From Crossiella sp. SN42 (GTDB taxonomy: Bacteria > Actinomycetota > Actinomycetes > Mycobacteriales > Pseudonocardiaceae), in the NCBI RefSeq assembly GCF_023897065.1, contig NZ_JAMHIV010000015.1, positions 1 to 64,000 on the forward strand: a DNA stretch of 64,000 nucleotides. Direction: 5' to 3'. The notes below the pieces were generated by a model, which searched no databases, had not been told where the DNA came from, and was given only the letters and a program-made list of their open reading frames with translations. The position numbers were made by a program, and so were the translations under genes. Position 1 is the stretch's first letter. Each line of letters starts with the position of its first letter. Shown piece after piece: positions 35,898 to 45,642 of this stretch.

Positions 35898-38279
35898 ATG
35901 AGCGCAGGGATCAGCGAGTCGGTCGGTCCCACCGCGGGCGACCTGGTGCGGGCGCGGCAGCTGCTGCTGGCGCCCGCACCGGGCCACCGCAAACTGGCCG
36001 CCGAGCCACTACGGGCGGCCCTGGTGGACCTGCACGACTTCTGGCTGGCCGCGCACGCCGGGCTGGCCGGGATCGGCGGGGCGGGCAGCGGCACCGCGCT
36101 GGTCGCGGTGGGCGCGCTGGGCCGCCGCGAGCTGGCCCCGTACTCCGACCTCGACCTGGTTCTTGTCCACAATGGACGGACCGAGGTGGGCGCGCTGGCC
36201 GACCGGCTGTGGTACCCGCTGTGGAACTCCGGCATCGGCCTCGACCACTCGGTGCGCACCACCGCCGAGGCGGAGAAGGTGGCCGCCGCCGACCTGCGCG
36301 CCGCGCTCGGCCTGCTGGAGGTGCGGCACCTGGTCGGCGACCAGTCGCTGTCCGACCGGCTGGCCGCCGGGGCCAGGCAGTCCTGGCGGGCCGGCATCCG
36401 GAACCGGTTCGAGGAGCTGGTCGAGGCGGTCGAGACGCGCTGGCAGCGCTCCGGCGAGGTCGCGCACCGGGTCGAGCCGGACCTCAAGAACGGCAAGGGC
36501 GGCCTGCGCGACCTGAACCTGCTGGACGCGCTGGCCGCCACCCAGCTGGTGGACCGGCCGGGCCGGGAGGTGCGCGAGGCCCGCACCCTGCTGCTGGACG
36601 TGCGCACCGAGCTGCACCGGGCCTGCGGCAAGGCCCGCGACATCATCCGGGCCGAGGACGGCGACGAGATCGCCCTCGCCCTCGGCCTGCCGGACCGCTT
36701 CGAGCTGGCCCGGCTGCTCTCCGCCACCGGCCGCACCGTGGCCTACGCGGTGGACGTGGCCCTGCGCACCGCGCGCAACGCCTTGCCGCGCAAGGGTTTC
36801 GCCGCACTCAGCAGCCGCGCCCCGTGGAACCGCGGACCGGCGCGGCGACCACTGGACGACGGGGTCGTGCTGCACGGCGGCGAGGTCGCGCTGGCCCGCG
36901 ACGCGGTGCCGGCCCGCGATCCCGGCCTGCTGCTGCGGGTGGCCGCCTCGGCCGCGCGCACCGGCAGCCCGATCGCCGCGGGCACCCTGGCCCGCCTGGC
37001 CGACTCCGCGCCCGAGCTGCGCCGCCCGTGGCCCAGCGAGGCCAGGCAGGAGCTGCTCGCCCTGCTCGGCTCCGGCCGCGGCCTGATCGGCGTGGTCGAG
37101 GCGCTGGACCGCACCGGCCTGTGGGGACGGCTGTTCCCGGAGTGGGGCGCGGTCCGCGACCTGCCGCCGCGCGATGCCGCGCACACCTGGACGGTGGACC
37201 GGCACCTGGTGCACGCGGTGGCCAACGCGGCCCGGCTGGCCACCACCGTCTCCCGCCCCGACCTGCTGCTGCTGGCCACCCTGCTGCACGACATCGGCAA
37301 GGGCCGCGAAGGCGACCACTCCGAGGTCGGCGCGGCACTGGCCACCCAGGTCTGCGAACGCCTCGGCCTGTGGCCCTCCGACGTCGTGATCGTCGCCTCG
37401 GTCGTCCGCCACCACCTGCTGCTGCCGCACACCGCCACCCGCCGCGACGTGGAGGACCCGGCCACCGTGCACCGCGTGGTGGACACCCTCGGCGGCGACC
37501 CGGTGGTGCTGGAGCTGCTGCACGCCCTCGCCGAGGCCGACTCGCTGGCCACCGGCCCCGGCGTGTGGACGGAGTGGAAGGCCGCGCTGATCGCCGACCT
37601 GGCCCGCCGCTGCCGCGCCGCGATGGCGGGGGAGCAACTGGAGGGACCGGGCCCGCTGCCCGCCGAACAGGCCGAGCTGGCCGAGTCCGCGGTGGCCACC
37701 GGCAAACCGCACGTGGTGATCACCCCGTCCGGCCACACCGCCACGGTCACCGTGCTGGCCCCCGACCGGATCGGCCTGCTGTCCCTGGCCAGCGGCGTGC
37801 TCGCGCTGAACTCGCTGGAGGTGCACGCGGCCGAGGTCAGCGCGCACGCCGGCGCGGGCGTGGAGACCTTCACCGTGTCCCCGCGCTTCGGCACCCTGCC
37901 CGATGCCGCGCTGCTGCGGGAGCAGCTGGTCAAGGTGCTCGACGGCACGCTGTCCCTGGCCGACCGCCTGGCCGCCAAGGAACGCGACTACGGCGGGCCG
38001 CCGGAGGAGATCGCCCCGCCCAGGGTGCTGTGGTTCGACGACGAGGCCAGCGGCGCGGTGGTGATGGAGCTGCGCGCCACGGACCGGATCGGCCTGCTGC
38101 ACCGCATCGCCGCGGCCCTGGAGTCCTGCAAGGTCGACGTCCGCTGGGCCAGGGTGGCCACCCTGGGCGGCACGGTCGTGGACTCCTTCAGCATCACCAC
38201 CAGCGACAACGGCCTGGCCGAGCCGGGCAGCCCAGCCCGCCGCAAGATCGAGAAGGCGGTGCTGGCCGCCGCGCGTTAA
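35898..38279 (+). CDS. glnD: PII nucleotidyltransferase/deadenylylating enzyme GlnD
   Basis: A 793-aa protein. Nucleotidyltransferase domain: ALGRRELAPYSDLDLVLVHN (about residues 73-92). HD phosphohydrolase domain: LLATLLHDIGKGREGDHSEVG (about 455-475). Two C-terminal ACT domains begin TVTVLAPDRIGLL and ELRATDRIGLLHRIA. It modifies and demodifies GlnK; in actinobacteria with AMP rather than UMP, as known for the group. Last gene of the amtB operon, 13 bp after glnK. Its TAA shares GTTAAC with the stop of the convergent TetR gene. Confidence 0.95.
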   Translation: MSAGISESVGPTAGDLVRARQLLLAPAPGHRKLAAEPLRAALVDLHDFWLAAHAGLAGIGGAGSGTALVAVGALGRRELAPYSDLDLVLVHNGRTEVGALADRLWYPLWNSGIGLDHSVRTTAEAEKVAAADLRAALGLLEVRHLVGDQSLSDRLAAGARQSWRAGIRNRFEELVEAVETRWQRSGEVAHRVEPDLKNGKGGLRDLNLLDALAATQLVDRPGREVREARTLLLDVRTELHRACGKARDIIRAEDGDEIALALGLPDRFELARLLSATGRTVAYAVDVALRTARNALPRKGFAALSSRAPWNRGPARRPLDDGVVLHGGEVALARDAVPARDPGLLLRVAASAARTGSPIAAGTLARLADSAPELRRPWPSEARQELLALLGSGRGLIGVVEALDRTGLWGRLFPEWGAVRDLPPRDAAHTWTVDRHLVHAVANAARLATTVSRPDLLLLATLLHDIGKGREGDHSEVGAALATQVCERLGLWPSDVVIVASVVRHHLLLPHTATRRDVEDPATVHRVVDTLGGDPVVLELLHALAEADSLATGPGVWTEWKAALIADLARRCRAAMAGEQLEGPGPLPAEQAELAESAVATGKPHVVITPSGHTATVTVLAPDRIGLLSLASGVLALNSLEVHAAEVSAHAGAGVETFTVSPRFGTLPDAALLREQLVKVLDGTLSLADRLAAKERDYGGPPEEIAPPRVLWFDDEASGAVVMELRATDRIGLLHRIAAALESCKVDVRWARVATLGGTVVDSFSITTSDNGLAEPGSPARRKIEKAVLAAAR

Positions 38280-38842
38280 CCGCGCACCGCGCGCGAGACC
38301 AGCCCCGCCACGGCGTCGGCGTAGTCCCGGTCCAGCGGTCCGTGCCCGGTGAGCAGCCGGTAGTGCAGCGGCCCGAACAGCAGGTCCAGCACCGCCTCGG
38401 CGTCCAGCCGCGCGTCCAGGCCGCTGAAGGCCAGCGCCAGCCGGACCGGCTCGCGCCGCGGCCGGAACCAGCGCTCCCGCACGGCCCCGGCGAGCTCGGG
38501 GTCGTGCTGCGCCGCGCCGAGCAGCTCACGGAGCCGGTCCCCGAGCAAGGTCCCGGCGTAGAGCCGCACGAACCGCCGCGCCAGCTCGCGCAACACGAGT
38601 TCGAGCTCGCCGGTGAGCGGCTCCCCGGTCTCCCGCGGCGACCGCGCCAGGAACGCCTCCAGCACCACCTCCCCCTTCCCCCGCCACCACCGGTACACCG
38701 TCTGCTTCCCCACCCCCGCCCGCACCGCGATCCGGTCCACCGAGATCCCGCCCCACCCGTCCGCGGCCAGCAACTCCCAGGCCGCGTCCAGCACCGCCTG
38801 CCGCGCCCGCTGATCCCGCCGCAGCGGATCAGGACCTGGCAT
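38276..38842 (-). CDS. TetR-family transcriptional regulator
   Basis: 188 aa from ATG 38842, which has GGGGGAAG just upstream; in-frame ATGs at 38866 and 38893 would put an operator palindrome inside the gene. The N-terminal HTH is clear: RQAVLDAAWELLAADGWGG, ISVDRIAVRAGVGKQTVYRW, then GEVVLEAFLA. The C-terminal ligand domain shows no recognisable specificity. Probably autoregulated by the palindrome at 38869. No obvious target gene is adjacent other than itself. Confidence 0.88.
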   Translation of the reverse strand: MPGPDPLRRDQRARQAVLDAAWELLAADGWGGISVDRIAVRAGVGKQTVYRWWRGKGEVVLEAFLARSPRETGEPLTGELELVLRELARRFVRLYAGTLLGDRLRELLGAAQHDPELAGAVRERWFRPRREPVRLALAFSGLDARLDAEAVLDLLFGPLHYRLLTGHGPLDRDYADAVAGLVSRAVRG

Positions 38843-38868
38843 CGTCTTCCCCCTGCTCAATGGCATGC

Positions 38869-38889
38869 CGCGAGACGAATCGTCTCGCG
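38869..38889. promoter_or_regulatory. 21-bp palindromic operator of the TetR gene
   Basis: CGCGAGACGA-A-TCGTCTCGCG, perfect 10-bp arms with one central base, 27 bp before the chosen TetR start. Size and symmetry are typical of a TetR dimer site. The rest of 38890-39202 shows no convincing gene. Confidence 0.75.
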
Positions 38890-39202
38890 CCACGGGTCAA
38901 GCTACCCCTCCGTACCGGGCGTGCCGCTGCCTAGCGGGACGTAGGTGGTTCTACCCAGGCCGGATCACGGCCCATCACGCTGCGCTGACCTGCGCGAATC
39001 GGTCAGGCTGAGCACCGTGACGCGGTTCGGGGACCACGGTGGGGAGCCGTGGCAGGAGGCCACAGCGTCACCAGCGGAGAGCCGGTGGCGGCCCGGCAGA
39101 GGGGTCCAGGCCGCCACCGGTGCTCTCCAGGCAGAACCTGTTGACTGGCTGTCGATGGGCTGTGGGCGGAACGCCCGGGTTGCCCCCGTACGTTCTTCAG
39201 TT

Positions 39203-39799
39203 GTGGACAGCACCGGCGTGACCTCCAGCCGCCCAGGCATCGGACCACTCGTGGTCCGCGCAGGCCCCCGCGACCTGATGCTGCTGGCCGGCCTACCCGG
39301 CGCGGGCAAGTCCTCGCTGCTCCGCAAGCTGCGCGCCAGCGGCCCGTACACCGTGCTCGACTCCGACCAGGTCCGCGACCCGCTGGCGGCCCGGCTGCCG
39401 GACCTGCCCTACCGCTGCTACCGCCCGCTGGTGCACCTGCTGCACCACCTGCGCATCATCTGGGCCGCGCTCACCACCAGGGGGCCGGTGCTCGTGCACG
39501 AGCCCGCCACCAGGGTCATCACCCGCAGCTGGCTGTCCGTGCTGGCCCGGCTCACCGGCCGCACGCCGCGGATGCTGTGGCTGGAGGTCACCCCCGAACA
39601 GGCGCGCGCCGGACAGCGCGAGCGCGGCCGGGTCATCCCCGCGCACTCCTTCGCCAAGCACGTGCGCCGCGCGCTGCGGATCAGCGCCCGGCTCACCGCC
39701 GGACGCCCGCTGCGGGGCTGGCCGAAGGCCACCGTGATCTACCGCAGTGACGTCGCCAACGGGCTGAAACTGGAGTTGGTGGGTTCGCGGTCGAGCTGA
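39203..39799 (+). CDS. P-loop kinase-like protein (AAA_33/zeta-type fold)
   Basis: 198 aa from GTG 39203. Walker A is LLAGLPGAGKSSLL (about residues 27-40), followed by TVLDSDQVRDPLAARLPDLP and a Walker-B-like region LVHEPATRVITRSWLS. A later Arg-rich lid (RAGQRERGRVI) fits small-molecule or polynucleotide kinases of the AAA_33/ATP-binding family. The frame is open to 38945, but the upstream part has weaker codon bias. Substrate unknown. Located 60 bp before ffh. Confidence 0.7.
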   Translation: MDSTGVTSSRPGIGPLVVRAGPRDLMLLAGLPGAGKSSLLRKLRASGPYTVLDSDQVRDPLAARLPDLPYRCYRPLVHLLHHLRIIWAALTTRGPVLVHEPATRVITRSWLSVLARLTGRTPRMLWLEVTPEQARAGQRERGRVIPAHSFAKHVRRALRISARLTAGRPLRGWPKATVIYRSDVANGLKLELVGSRSS

Positions 39800-39859
39800 C
39801 GGCTAGCCTTAGGGGCAGGAACTCTGTTGCCGTCCTGACCCCGCTGGAGCCCGTGACCC

Positions 39860-41416
39860 GTGTTCGACAACCTCTCCGACCGCCTCACATCGGTCCTGAA
39901 GAACCTGCGCGGCAAGGGCAAGCTGTCCGACGCCGACATCGACGCGACCTGTCGCGAGATCAGGATCGCACTGCTCGAGGCCGACGTGGCGCTGCCCGTC
40001 GTGCGCACCTTCATCGCGCAGATCAAGGAGCGGGCCAAGGGCGCCGAGGTCTCCCAGGCGCTGAACCCGGCCCAGCAGGTCGTCAAGATCGTCAACGAGG
40101 AACTGGTCGCCATCCTCGGCGGCGAGACCCGGCGGCTGAACCTGGCCAAGACCCCGCCTACGGTGATCATGCTCGCCGGTCTGCAGGGCGCTGGTAAGAC
40201 CACCCTGGCCGGCAAGCTGGCCAAGCACCTGGCCGGGCAGAACCACACCCCGCTGCTGGTCGCCTGCGACCTCCAGCGGCCCAACGCGGTCAACCAGCTC
40301 CAGGTGGTCGGCCAGCGCGCGGGCGTGCCGGTGTTCGCGCCGGAGCCCGGCAACGGTGTCGGCGACCCGGTCGCGGTGGCCAGGCAGGCCATCGAGGAAG
40401 CCCGCAAGTCCCAGCACGACCTGGTCATCGTCGACACCGCGGGCCGCCTCGGCGTCGACGAGGAGCTGATGAAGCAGGCCGCCGACATCCGCGACGCGGT
40501 GCAGCCCGACGAGGTGCTGTTCGTGGTCGACGCGATGATCGGCCAGGACGCGGTCAGCACCGCGACCGCCTTCCAGGAGGGCGTCGGCTTCACCGGCGTC
40601 GTGCTGACCAAGCTCGACGGCGACGCCCGCGGTGGCGCCGCGCTCAGCGTCCGCGAGGTCACCGGCCAGCCGATCATGTACGCCTCCAACGGGGAGAAGC
40701 TGGAGGACTTCGACGTCTTCCACCCCGACCGGATGGCCAGCCGCATCCTCGGCATGGGCGACGTGCTCACCCTGATCGAGCAGGCCGAGCAGGTCTTCGA
40801 CGCGCGTGAGGCGGAGAAGCAGGCGCAGAAGCTCGGCGCGGGCGAGCTGACCCTGGAGGACTTCCTCCAGCAGATGATGGCCGTGCGCAAGATGGGCCCG
40901 CTGTCCAACATCCTCGGCATGCTTCCCGGCGCCGGCCAGATGAAGGACGCCATCGCCCAGGTCGACGAGAAGCACCTGGACCGCGTGCAGGCGATCATCC
41001 GCGGCATGACCCCGGCCGAGCGGTCCGACCCGAAGATCATCAACGCCTCGCGTCGGCAGCGCATCGCCAAGGGCTCCGGCGTGCCGGTCAGCGAGATCAA
41101 CAACCTGGTCAACCGCTTCTTCGACGCGAAGAAGATGATGCAGCAGATGGCAGGCCGCTTCGGCATCGGCGGCGGCAGCGCCACCAGGGGCGGCGGCAAG
41201 GGCCGCAAGGGCAAGAAGGGGAAGAAGGGCAAGGGCCCGACCCCGCCCAAGATCCGCGGCGGCTTCCCCGGCATGGGCGGCATGCCCGGCTTCCCCGGCG
41301 GCATGCCCGACCTCTCCGGCATGCCCAAGGGCCTCAACGAGCTGCCCCCGGCGCTGTCCAACATGGACCAGCTGCCGCCCGGTTTCGACCCCTCGAAGCT
41401 GAAGTTCGACAAGTGA
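39860..41416 (+). CDS. ffh: signal recognition particle protein Ffh
   Basis: A 518-aa SRP54. N domain: MFDNLSDRLTSVLKNLRGKG, then CREIRIALLEADVALPVV. GTPase: GLQGAGKTTLAGKL (about residues 108-121), DTAGRLGVDEELMKQA, TKLDGDARGGAAL. The methionine-rich M domain (FLQQMMAVRKMGPLSNILGM to MMQQMAGRFG) binds SRP RNA and signal peptides. A Gly/Met/Pro-rich tail is longer than in E. coli. GTG start. Its stop overlaps the next GTG. Confidence 0.97.
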   Translation: MFDNLSDRLTSVLKNLRGKGKLSDADIDATCREIRIALLEADVALPVVRTFIAQIKERAKGAEVSQALNPAQQVVKIVNEELVAILGGETRRLNLAKTPPTVIMLAGLQGAGKTTLAGKLAKHLAGQNHTPLLVACDLQRPNAVNQLQVVGQRAGVPVFAPEPGNGVGDPVAVARQAIEEARKSQHDLVIVDTAGRLGVDEELMKQAADIRDAVQPDEVLFVVDAMIGQDAVSTATAFQEGVGFTGVVLTKLDGDARGGAALSVREVTGQPIMYASNGEKLEDFDVFHPDRMASRILGMGDVLTLIEQAEQVFDAREAEKQAQKLGAGELTLEDFLQQMMAVRKMGPLSNILGMLPGAGQMKDAIAQVDEKHLDRVQAIIRGMTPAERSDPKIINASRRQRIAKGSGVPVSEINNLVNRFFDAKKMMQQMAGRFGIGGGSATRGGGKGRKGKKGKKGKGPTPPKIRGGFPGMGGMPGFPGGMPDLSGMPKGLNELPPALSNMDQLPPGFDPSKLKFDK

Positions 41417-42498
41417 CGCAGGCTCGACCCCCGTTCCACCTGCGCGGCGTCCTCCTGCCGGAGGGCGAGCACCGGGACCTGTGGATCGCGGACGGGCTCG
41501 TCTCGCACGAGCCCGTCCGCGACGCGGTGACCCTGGCCGAGGGCGGCTACCTGCTGCCCGGCCTGGTCGACGCGCACTGCCACGTGGGCCTGGGTCCCAG
41601 CGGTGCGGTCGAGCTGCCCGAGGCGGCCGAGCAGGCCGAGACCGACCGGGACGCGGGCACCCTGCTGATCCGCGACTGCGGCTCCCCGCTGGACACCCGT
41701 CCGCTGCAGGAGCGCGCAGACCTGCCCCGGATCATCCGCGCCGGCAAGCACATCGCCCGCCCCAAGCGCTACCTCCCCTACGTCAGCGCCGACCTGGAGC
41801 ACGAGGAGCTGCTGCCGGCCACCGTGGCCGAGCAGGCGGCCTACGGCGACGGCTGGGTCAAGCTGGTCGGCGACTGGATCGACCGGAGCACCGGCGACCT
41901 CGCCCCGCTCTGGTCGGACCAGATCCTCACCGAGGCCATCGCCGTCGCGCACGCCGCGGGCGCTCGCGTCACCGCCCACGTGTTCTCAGAGGACGCGGTC
42001 CCCGGCCTGGTCAACGCGGGCATCGACTGCATCGAGCACGGCACCGGCCTCACCGGGGACACCATCGCCGAGATGGCCAGGCGCGGCACCGCCCTGGTGC
42101 CCACCCTGATCAACATCGAGACCTTCCCGGGCATCGCCGCCAAGGCGGGCAAGTACCCCCGCTACGCCGAGCACATGCGCGCCCTGCACGCCCGCAACGA
42201 CGCCACCGTGGCCGCCGCGATCGAGGCGGGCGTCCCGGTCTACGCGGGCACCGACGCGGGCGGCGGCATCAAGCACGGCCGCATCGCCGACGAGATCACC
42301 GCCCTGCACCGCGTCGGCATGACCACCGAAGACGCCATCGGCGCCGCCTCCTGGTCCGCCCGCGCCTGGCTGGGCAGGCCAGCGCTGGCCCACGGCGCCC
42401 CCGCGGACCTGGTCGTCTACGCCGAAGACCCCCGAGCCGACCTGCGGGTGCTGCGCGCCCCGGAGCTGGTCGTGCTGGGCGGCCACCCGTACACCTGA
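41413..42498 (+). CDS. amidohydrolase family metal-dependent hydrolase
   Basis: A 361-aa protein with the amidohydrolase metal motif VDAHCHVGLG (HxH, about residues 52-61). A later metal-ligand His is in VTAHVFSEDAV, another in CIEHGTGLTG, and the catalytic Asp is in YAGTDAGGGI. It resembles imidazolonepropionase/TIM-barrel hydrolases found after ffh in actinobacteria. Substrate unknown. The GTG overlaps the ffh stop (GTGA), so it is cotranscribed. Confidence 0.85.
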   Translation: MTQARPPFHLRGVLLPEGEHRDLWIADGLVSHEPVRDAVTLAEGGYLLPGLVDAHCHVGLGPSGAVELPEAAEQAETDRDAGTLLIRDCGSPLDTRPLQERADLPRIIRAGKHIARPKRYLPYVSADLEHEELLPATVAEQAAYGDGWVKLVGDWIDRSTGDLAPLWSDQILTEAIAVAHAAGARVTAHVFSEDAVPGLVNAGIDCIEHGTGLTGDTIAEMARRGTALVPTLINIETFPGIAAKAGKYPRYAEHMRALHARNDATVAAAIEAGVPVYAGTDAGGGIKHGRIADEITALHRVGMTTEDAIGAASWSARAWLGRPALAHGAPADLVVYAEDPRADLRVLRAPELVVLGGHPYT

Positions 42499-42514
42499 CC
42501 CGGGGGAGGACCAG

Positions 42515-43834
42515 ATGACAGGGGCGCCACACCAGGACGACGAGGCCACACCACCCACCGGCTTCGCCCGTCCCGCCGCCCAACCCGCGCCCGCCGGCCA
42601 GCCCCCGGCCGCCGGCGAGCAGCCACCGGCCCCGCCCGCCGCGCAGTCCCCGCCCGCCGCTCAGCCCGCATCCGCCGAGCCTCCAGCCGCCCAGCTCGCG
42701 CCCGCGGCCACCAGCTCGCCCCCGGCCGCACCCACCTCAGCCGCGCCCGCCGCACCCCTGGCCGCGCAGGCCCCGCCCACGGCCACCAGTCCGCCCCCTG
42801 CCCCGCCCGTGCCCAGCAGCCCGTCCCTGGCCCCGCCCGCGCCCGTGGCACCCCCCGTCGCGCAGCTCCCACCCGGCCTCGGCGACCCACCGGCCACCTT
42901 CCCGGCCCTCACCCACTCCCCGGCATCCCCAGCCACCCCACCCGGCCTCGACCAGCTCCCGGCCACCGCACCCCCACCCCCGGCCCCCTCGCCGGCCTTC
43001 ACCCCGATCCAGGCCACCGCACCCCCGTCCTGGTCCGCCTACTCCGCCCCCATGCGCGGCGTCGACCAGAACCAGAACCCCTACCTGCACCCCCGCTTCT
43101 ACGAGGCCCAGCAGGTCGCCGCCACCCGCACCAGCGTGCACTGGGGCATCCTGGTCTTCGTCCTCGGCTACGGCGCCTTCCACCTGGTCGGACTGGTCAT
43201 CAGCTCGGTGATGGCGGGCCAGGTCAGCGGCTTCGACCCGGCCGAGCCCCCGGTGCTCGGCCCGCTGCTGCTGCTCTCCTTCGTGCCCAACCTGTTCCTC
43301 GGCCTGGTCCCGGCCGTCGCCAGCTGGTGGAAGGGCAGCGGCCTGCGCCGCGACTTCGGCATCGTGCCCACCCTGCGCGACGTCAAGGTCGGCCTGGTCT
43401 GCGGAGTGATCTCCATCGGCGCCGCCTTCCTGATCAACCTGATCGTGTTCGGCCTGCGCGGCGAGCCCTCCGGCCCGTCGGGTGGCCTGGTCGCCACCAA
43501 CGAGGGACGCACGATCTGGCTGGCCCTGTTCGCGCTGTTCCTGTTCATCGGCGCCCCGCTCACCGAGGAGCTGCTGACCAGGGGCGCGCTCTGGGGCGCG
43601 CTGGAGCAGTACCGGGTGCCCAGGTTCGCGATCCTGGTGCTCACCGCGCTGGTCTTCTCGCTCATGCACCAGGAGCCCGAGCGCACCCTCGGCCTGTTCG
43701 CCCAGGGCATCGCGATGGGCTGGGCCAGGATGCTCACCGGACGGATCGGCGCCAGCATCGTGGCGCACGCGGTGAACAACCTGCTGCCGGCCGCGTTGAT
43801 CTTCTTCGCGGCGGACCTCGCACAGGCCGGCTGA
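42515..43834 (+). CDS. CPBP (CAAX/ABI) intramembrane metalloprotease 1 with long Pro/Ala-rich N-terminus
   Basis: A 439-aa protein. Residues 1-175 are Pro/Ala-rich and disordered. Residues 200-439 hold about 8 membrane helices with the CPBP (PF02517) motifs: EELLTRGALWGALE (Glu-Glu-xxx-Arg), FSLMHQEPER (His) and IVAHAVNN (His, Asn). It probably cleaves membrane proteins or prenylated substrates. RBS GGGGGAGGA precedes the ATG. A paralogue follows 71 bp later. Confidence 0.85.
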   Translation: MTGAPHQDDEATPPTGFARPAAQPAPAGQPPAAGEQPPAPPAAQSPPAAQPASAEPPAAQLAPAATSSPPAAPTSAAPAAPLAAQAPPTATSPPPAPPVPSSPSLAPPAPVAPPVAQLPPGLGDPPATFPALTHSPASPATPPGLDQLPATAPPPPAPSPAFTPIQATAPPSWSAYSAPMRGVDQNQNPYLHPRFYEAQQVAATRTSVHWGILVFVLGYGAFHLVGLVISSVMAGQVSGFDPAEPPVLGPLLLLSFVPNLFLGLVPAVASWWKGSGLRRDFGIVPTLRDVKVGLVCGVISIGAAFLINLIVFGLRGEPSGPSGGLVATNEGRTIWLALFALFLFIGAPLTEELLTRGALWGALEQYRVPRFAILVLTALVFSLMHQEPERTLGLFAQGIAMGWARMLTGRIGASIVAHAVNNLLPAALIFFAADLAQAG

Positions 43835-43905
43835 ACCGGGTAGTCCTACTGGCTAAGGTGGGACAGTTCTTCCCGATCGCAACCCCCAGCTGCTCGGAGG
43901 CGCCC

Positions 43906-44718
43906 GTGACCGCATCGCAGACGCCGGGGCCGTTGGGCGAACCCCCGGCCGGACTCCGGTGGTGGACGACGCTGCGCTCCCTCGGCGAGCGTCCTGCCGA
44001 TGCGCTCTTCGACACCCCCGCCAAGCCGCACAAGTGGGGCTTCGGCGCCTTCCTGATCTCCTTCGGCGCGTTCCTGCTGGTCTCGGTCACGCTCAGCGCC
44101 CTGTTCCGGCCCGCCCCCGGCGCCCGGATCGGCCCCTTGGAGCTGGTCGCGGTGCTGTCCCTGCCCACCCTGACCGGCGCGCTGGTCGCGGTGCTGATCA
44201 CCGTGGTGCGCGGCAACGGCCCGCTGGCCGACCTGCGGCTGCGCTGGAACTGGCGGCACGCCAGCATCGGCCTGGCCATCGGCGCGATCGCCCTGGTGCC
44301 CACCCTCTACGCCACCCGGCTCTGGGCGGCCTGGGTGGGCAACGACCAGGCCACCTCCGCGGTCGGCAAGGTGCTCGACGGGGTGTCCATGTCCCCGGTG
44401 CTGGCCGGGATCGTGTTCCTGCACCTGTGGCTGGTCGGCCCGCTGTGCGAGGAGATCGTCTACCGCGGCCTGCTCTGGGGCGCGGTGGAACGGCTGGGCT
44501 GGGGCCGCTGGGCCGCGTTCGTGCTCAGCACCATGGTCTTCGCGGTCGCCCACTTCGAGCCCGAGCGCACCCCGCTGCTGCTGTTCATCGCCATCCCGAT
44601 GGGCCTGGCCAGGATGTACACCGGCGGCCTGCTGGCCAGCATCGTGGTGCACCAGGTCAACAACCTGCTGCCCGCGCTGGGCATGCTGCTGATCATGACA
44701 GGGGTGATCCCGGCGTGA
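43906..44718 (+). CDS. CPBP (CAAX/ABI) intramembrane metalloprotease 2
   Basis: 270 aa from GTG 43906, preceded by CTCGGAGG. About 7-8 membrane helices; motifs [33 protein letters not shown] and [14 protein letters not shown]. Clear paralogue of the preceding gene but without its 150-aa disordered start. Its stop overlaps the GTG of pxpA. The tandem suggests duplication. Confidence 0.88.
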   Translation: MTASQTPGPLGEPPAGLRWWTTLRSLGERPADALFDTPAKPHKWGFGAFLISFGAFLLVSVTLSALFRPAPGARIGPLELVAVLSLPTLTGALVAVLITVVRGNGPLADLRLRWNWRHASIGLAIGAIALVPTLYATRLWAAWVGNDQATSAVGKVLDGVSMSPVLAGIVFLHLWLVGPLCEEIVYRGLLWGAVERLGWGRWAAFVLSTMVFAVAHFEPERTPLLLFIAIPMGLARMYTGGLLASIVVHQVNNLLPALGMLLIMTGVIPA

Positions 44719-45467
44719 GGCTGGACCTCAACAGCGACCTCGGCGAGGGCTTCGGCATCTGGCGGCTCGGCGACGACGAGGCGCTGCTGGCGGTGGTCAC
44801 CTCGGCGAACGTGGCCTGCGGCTTCCACGCCGGCGACCCGGCCACCATGCGCAGGGTCTGCCAGGCCGCAGCCAGCGCCGGGGTCGCGGTCGGCGCCCAG
44901 GTCTCCTACCGCGACCTCGCCGGGTTCGGCCGCCGCTTCATCGACGCCGACCCGGCCGAGCTGGCCGACGAGGTGCTCTACCAGATCGGCGCGCTGTCCG
45001 CCTGCGCCCGCGCGGCCGGGACCGAGGTCCGCTACGTCAAACCGCACGGCGCGCTCTACAACGCCGTGGTGCACCACGAGGCCCAGGCCGCCGCGGTGGT
45101 CGCCGGGGTGCGTGCCTTCGGCGAGCTGCCCGTGCTCGGCCTGCCCGGCTCCCGGCTGCTCGCCGCCGCCGAGGCGGCCGGGCTGCCCGTGGTGCAGGAG
45201 GCCTTCGCCGACCGCGGCTACACCCCGGAGGGCACCCTGGTGCCGCGTGGTCAGCCCGGCGCGCTGCTGACCAGCACCGAGGACGTGGTCGAGCGCGCGG
45301 TGCGGCTGGCCGAGCGCGGCGAGATCCTCGCGGTGGACGGGTCCGTGCTGGCCAGCGGCGCGCGCTCGCTCTGCCTGCACGGGGACACCCCCGGCGCGGT
45401 CGAGCACGCGGTCGCGGTCCGGGCCGCGCTGACCGAGGCCGGCGTCACCCTCACCGCCTTCGCCTGA
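44715..45467 (+). CDS. pxpA: 5-oxoprolinase subunit A (LamB/YcsF family)
   Basis: A 250-aa protein of typical PxpA length, opening [16 protein letters not shown]. Later motifs are [28 protein letters not shown] and the C-terminal [15 protein letters not shown]. With PxpB and PxpC it converts 5-oxoproline to glutamate. Those partners are not adjacent here. GTG overlaps the previous stop. Confidence 0.92.
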   Translation: MRLDLNSDLGEGFGIWRLGDDEALLAVVTSANVACGFHAGDPATMRRVCQAAASAGVAVGAQVSYRDLAGFGRRFIDADPAELADEVLYQIGALSACARAAGTEVRYVKPHGALYNAVVHHEAQAAAVVAGVRAFGELPVLGLPGSRLLAAAEAAGLPVVQEAFADRGYTPEGTLVPRGQPGALLTSTEDVVERAVRLAERGEILAVDGSVLASGARSLCLHGDTPGAVEHAVAVRAALTEAGVTLTAFA

Positions 45468-45473
45468 CCCCGA

Positions 45474-45507
45474 ATTCGTCCCCCGGCCACCCCATCTGGC
45501 ACAATGG
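45474..45507 (+). promoter_or_regulatory. upstream element of rpsP, shared with rplS
   Basis: TTCGT...ACCCCATCTGGCACAATGG, 136 bp before rpsP; nearly identical to the element at 47831-47863 before rplS. CACAAT is a plausible -10 and TTCGTC a weak -35. Probably the promoter of the rpsP-khpA-rimM-trmD operon. Confidence 0.5.
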
Positions 45508-45642
45508 CTGGCTGTCCGCCATGGTCGGTCCCTCTCACCGTGCCACGGCTCCGACAACCGAGCGCACCGCTCCCGCAACCCCACGCGGGCAGGCAGGCGC
45601 TCACCCGTGAGCAGCACAGAATTTCGAGGAGCACCGCTACCC

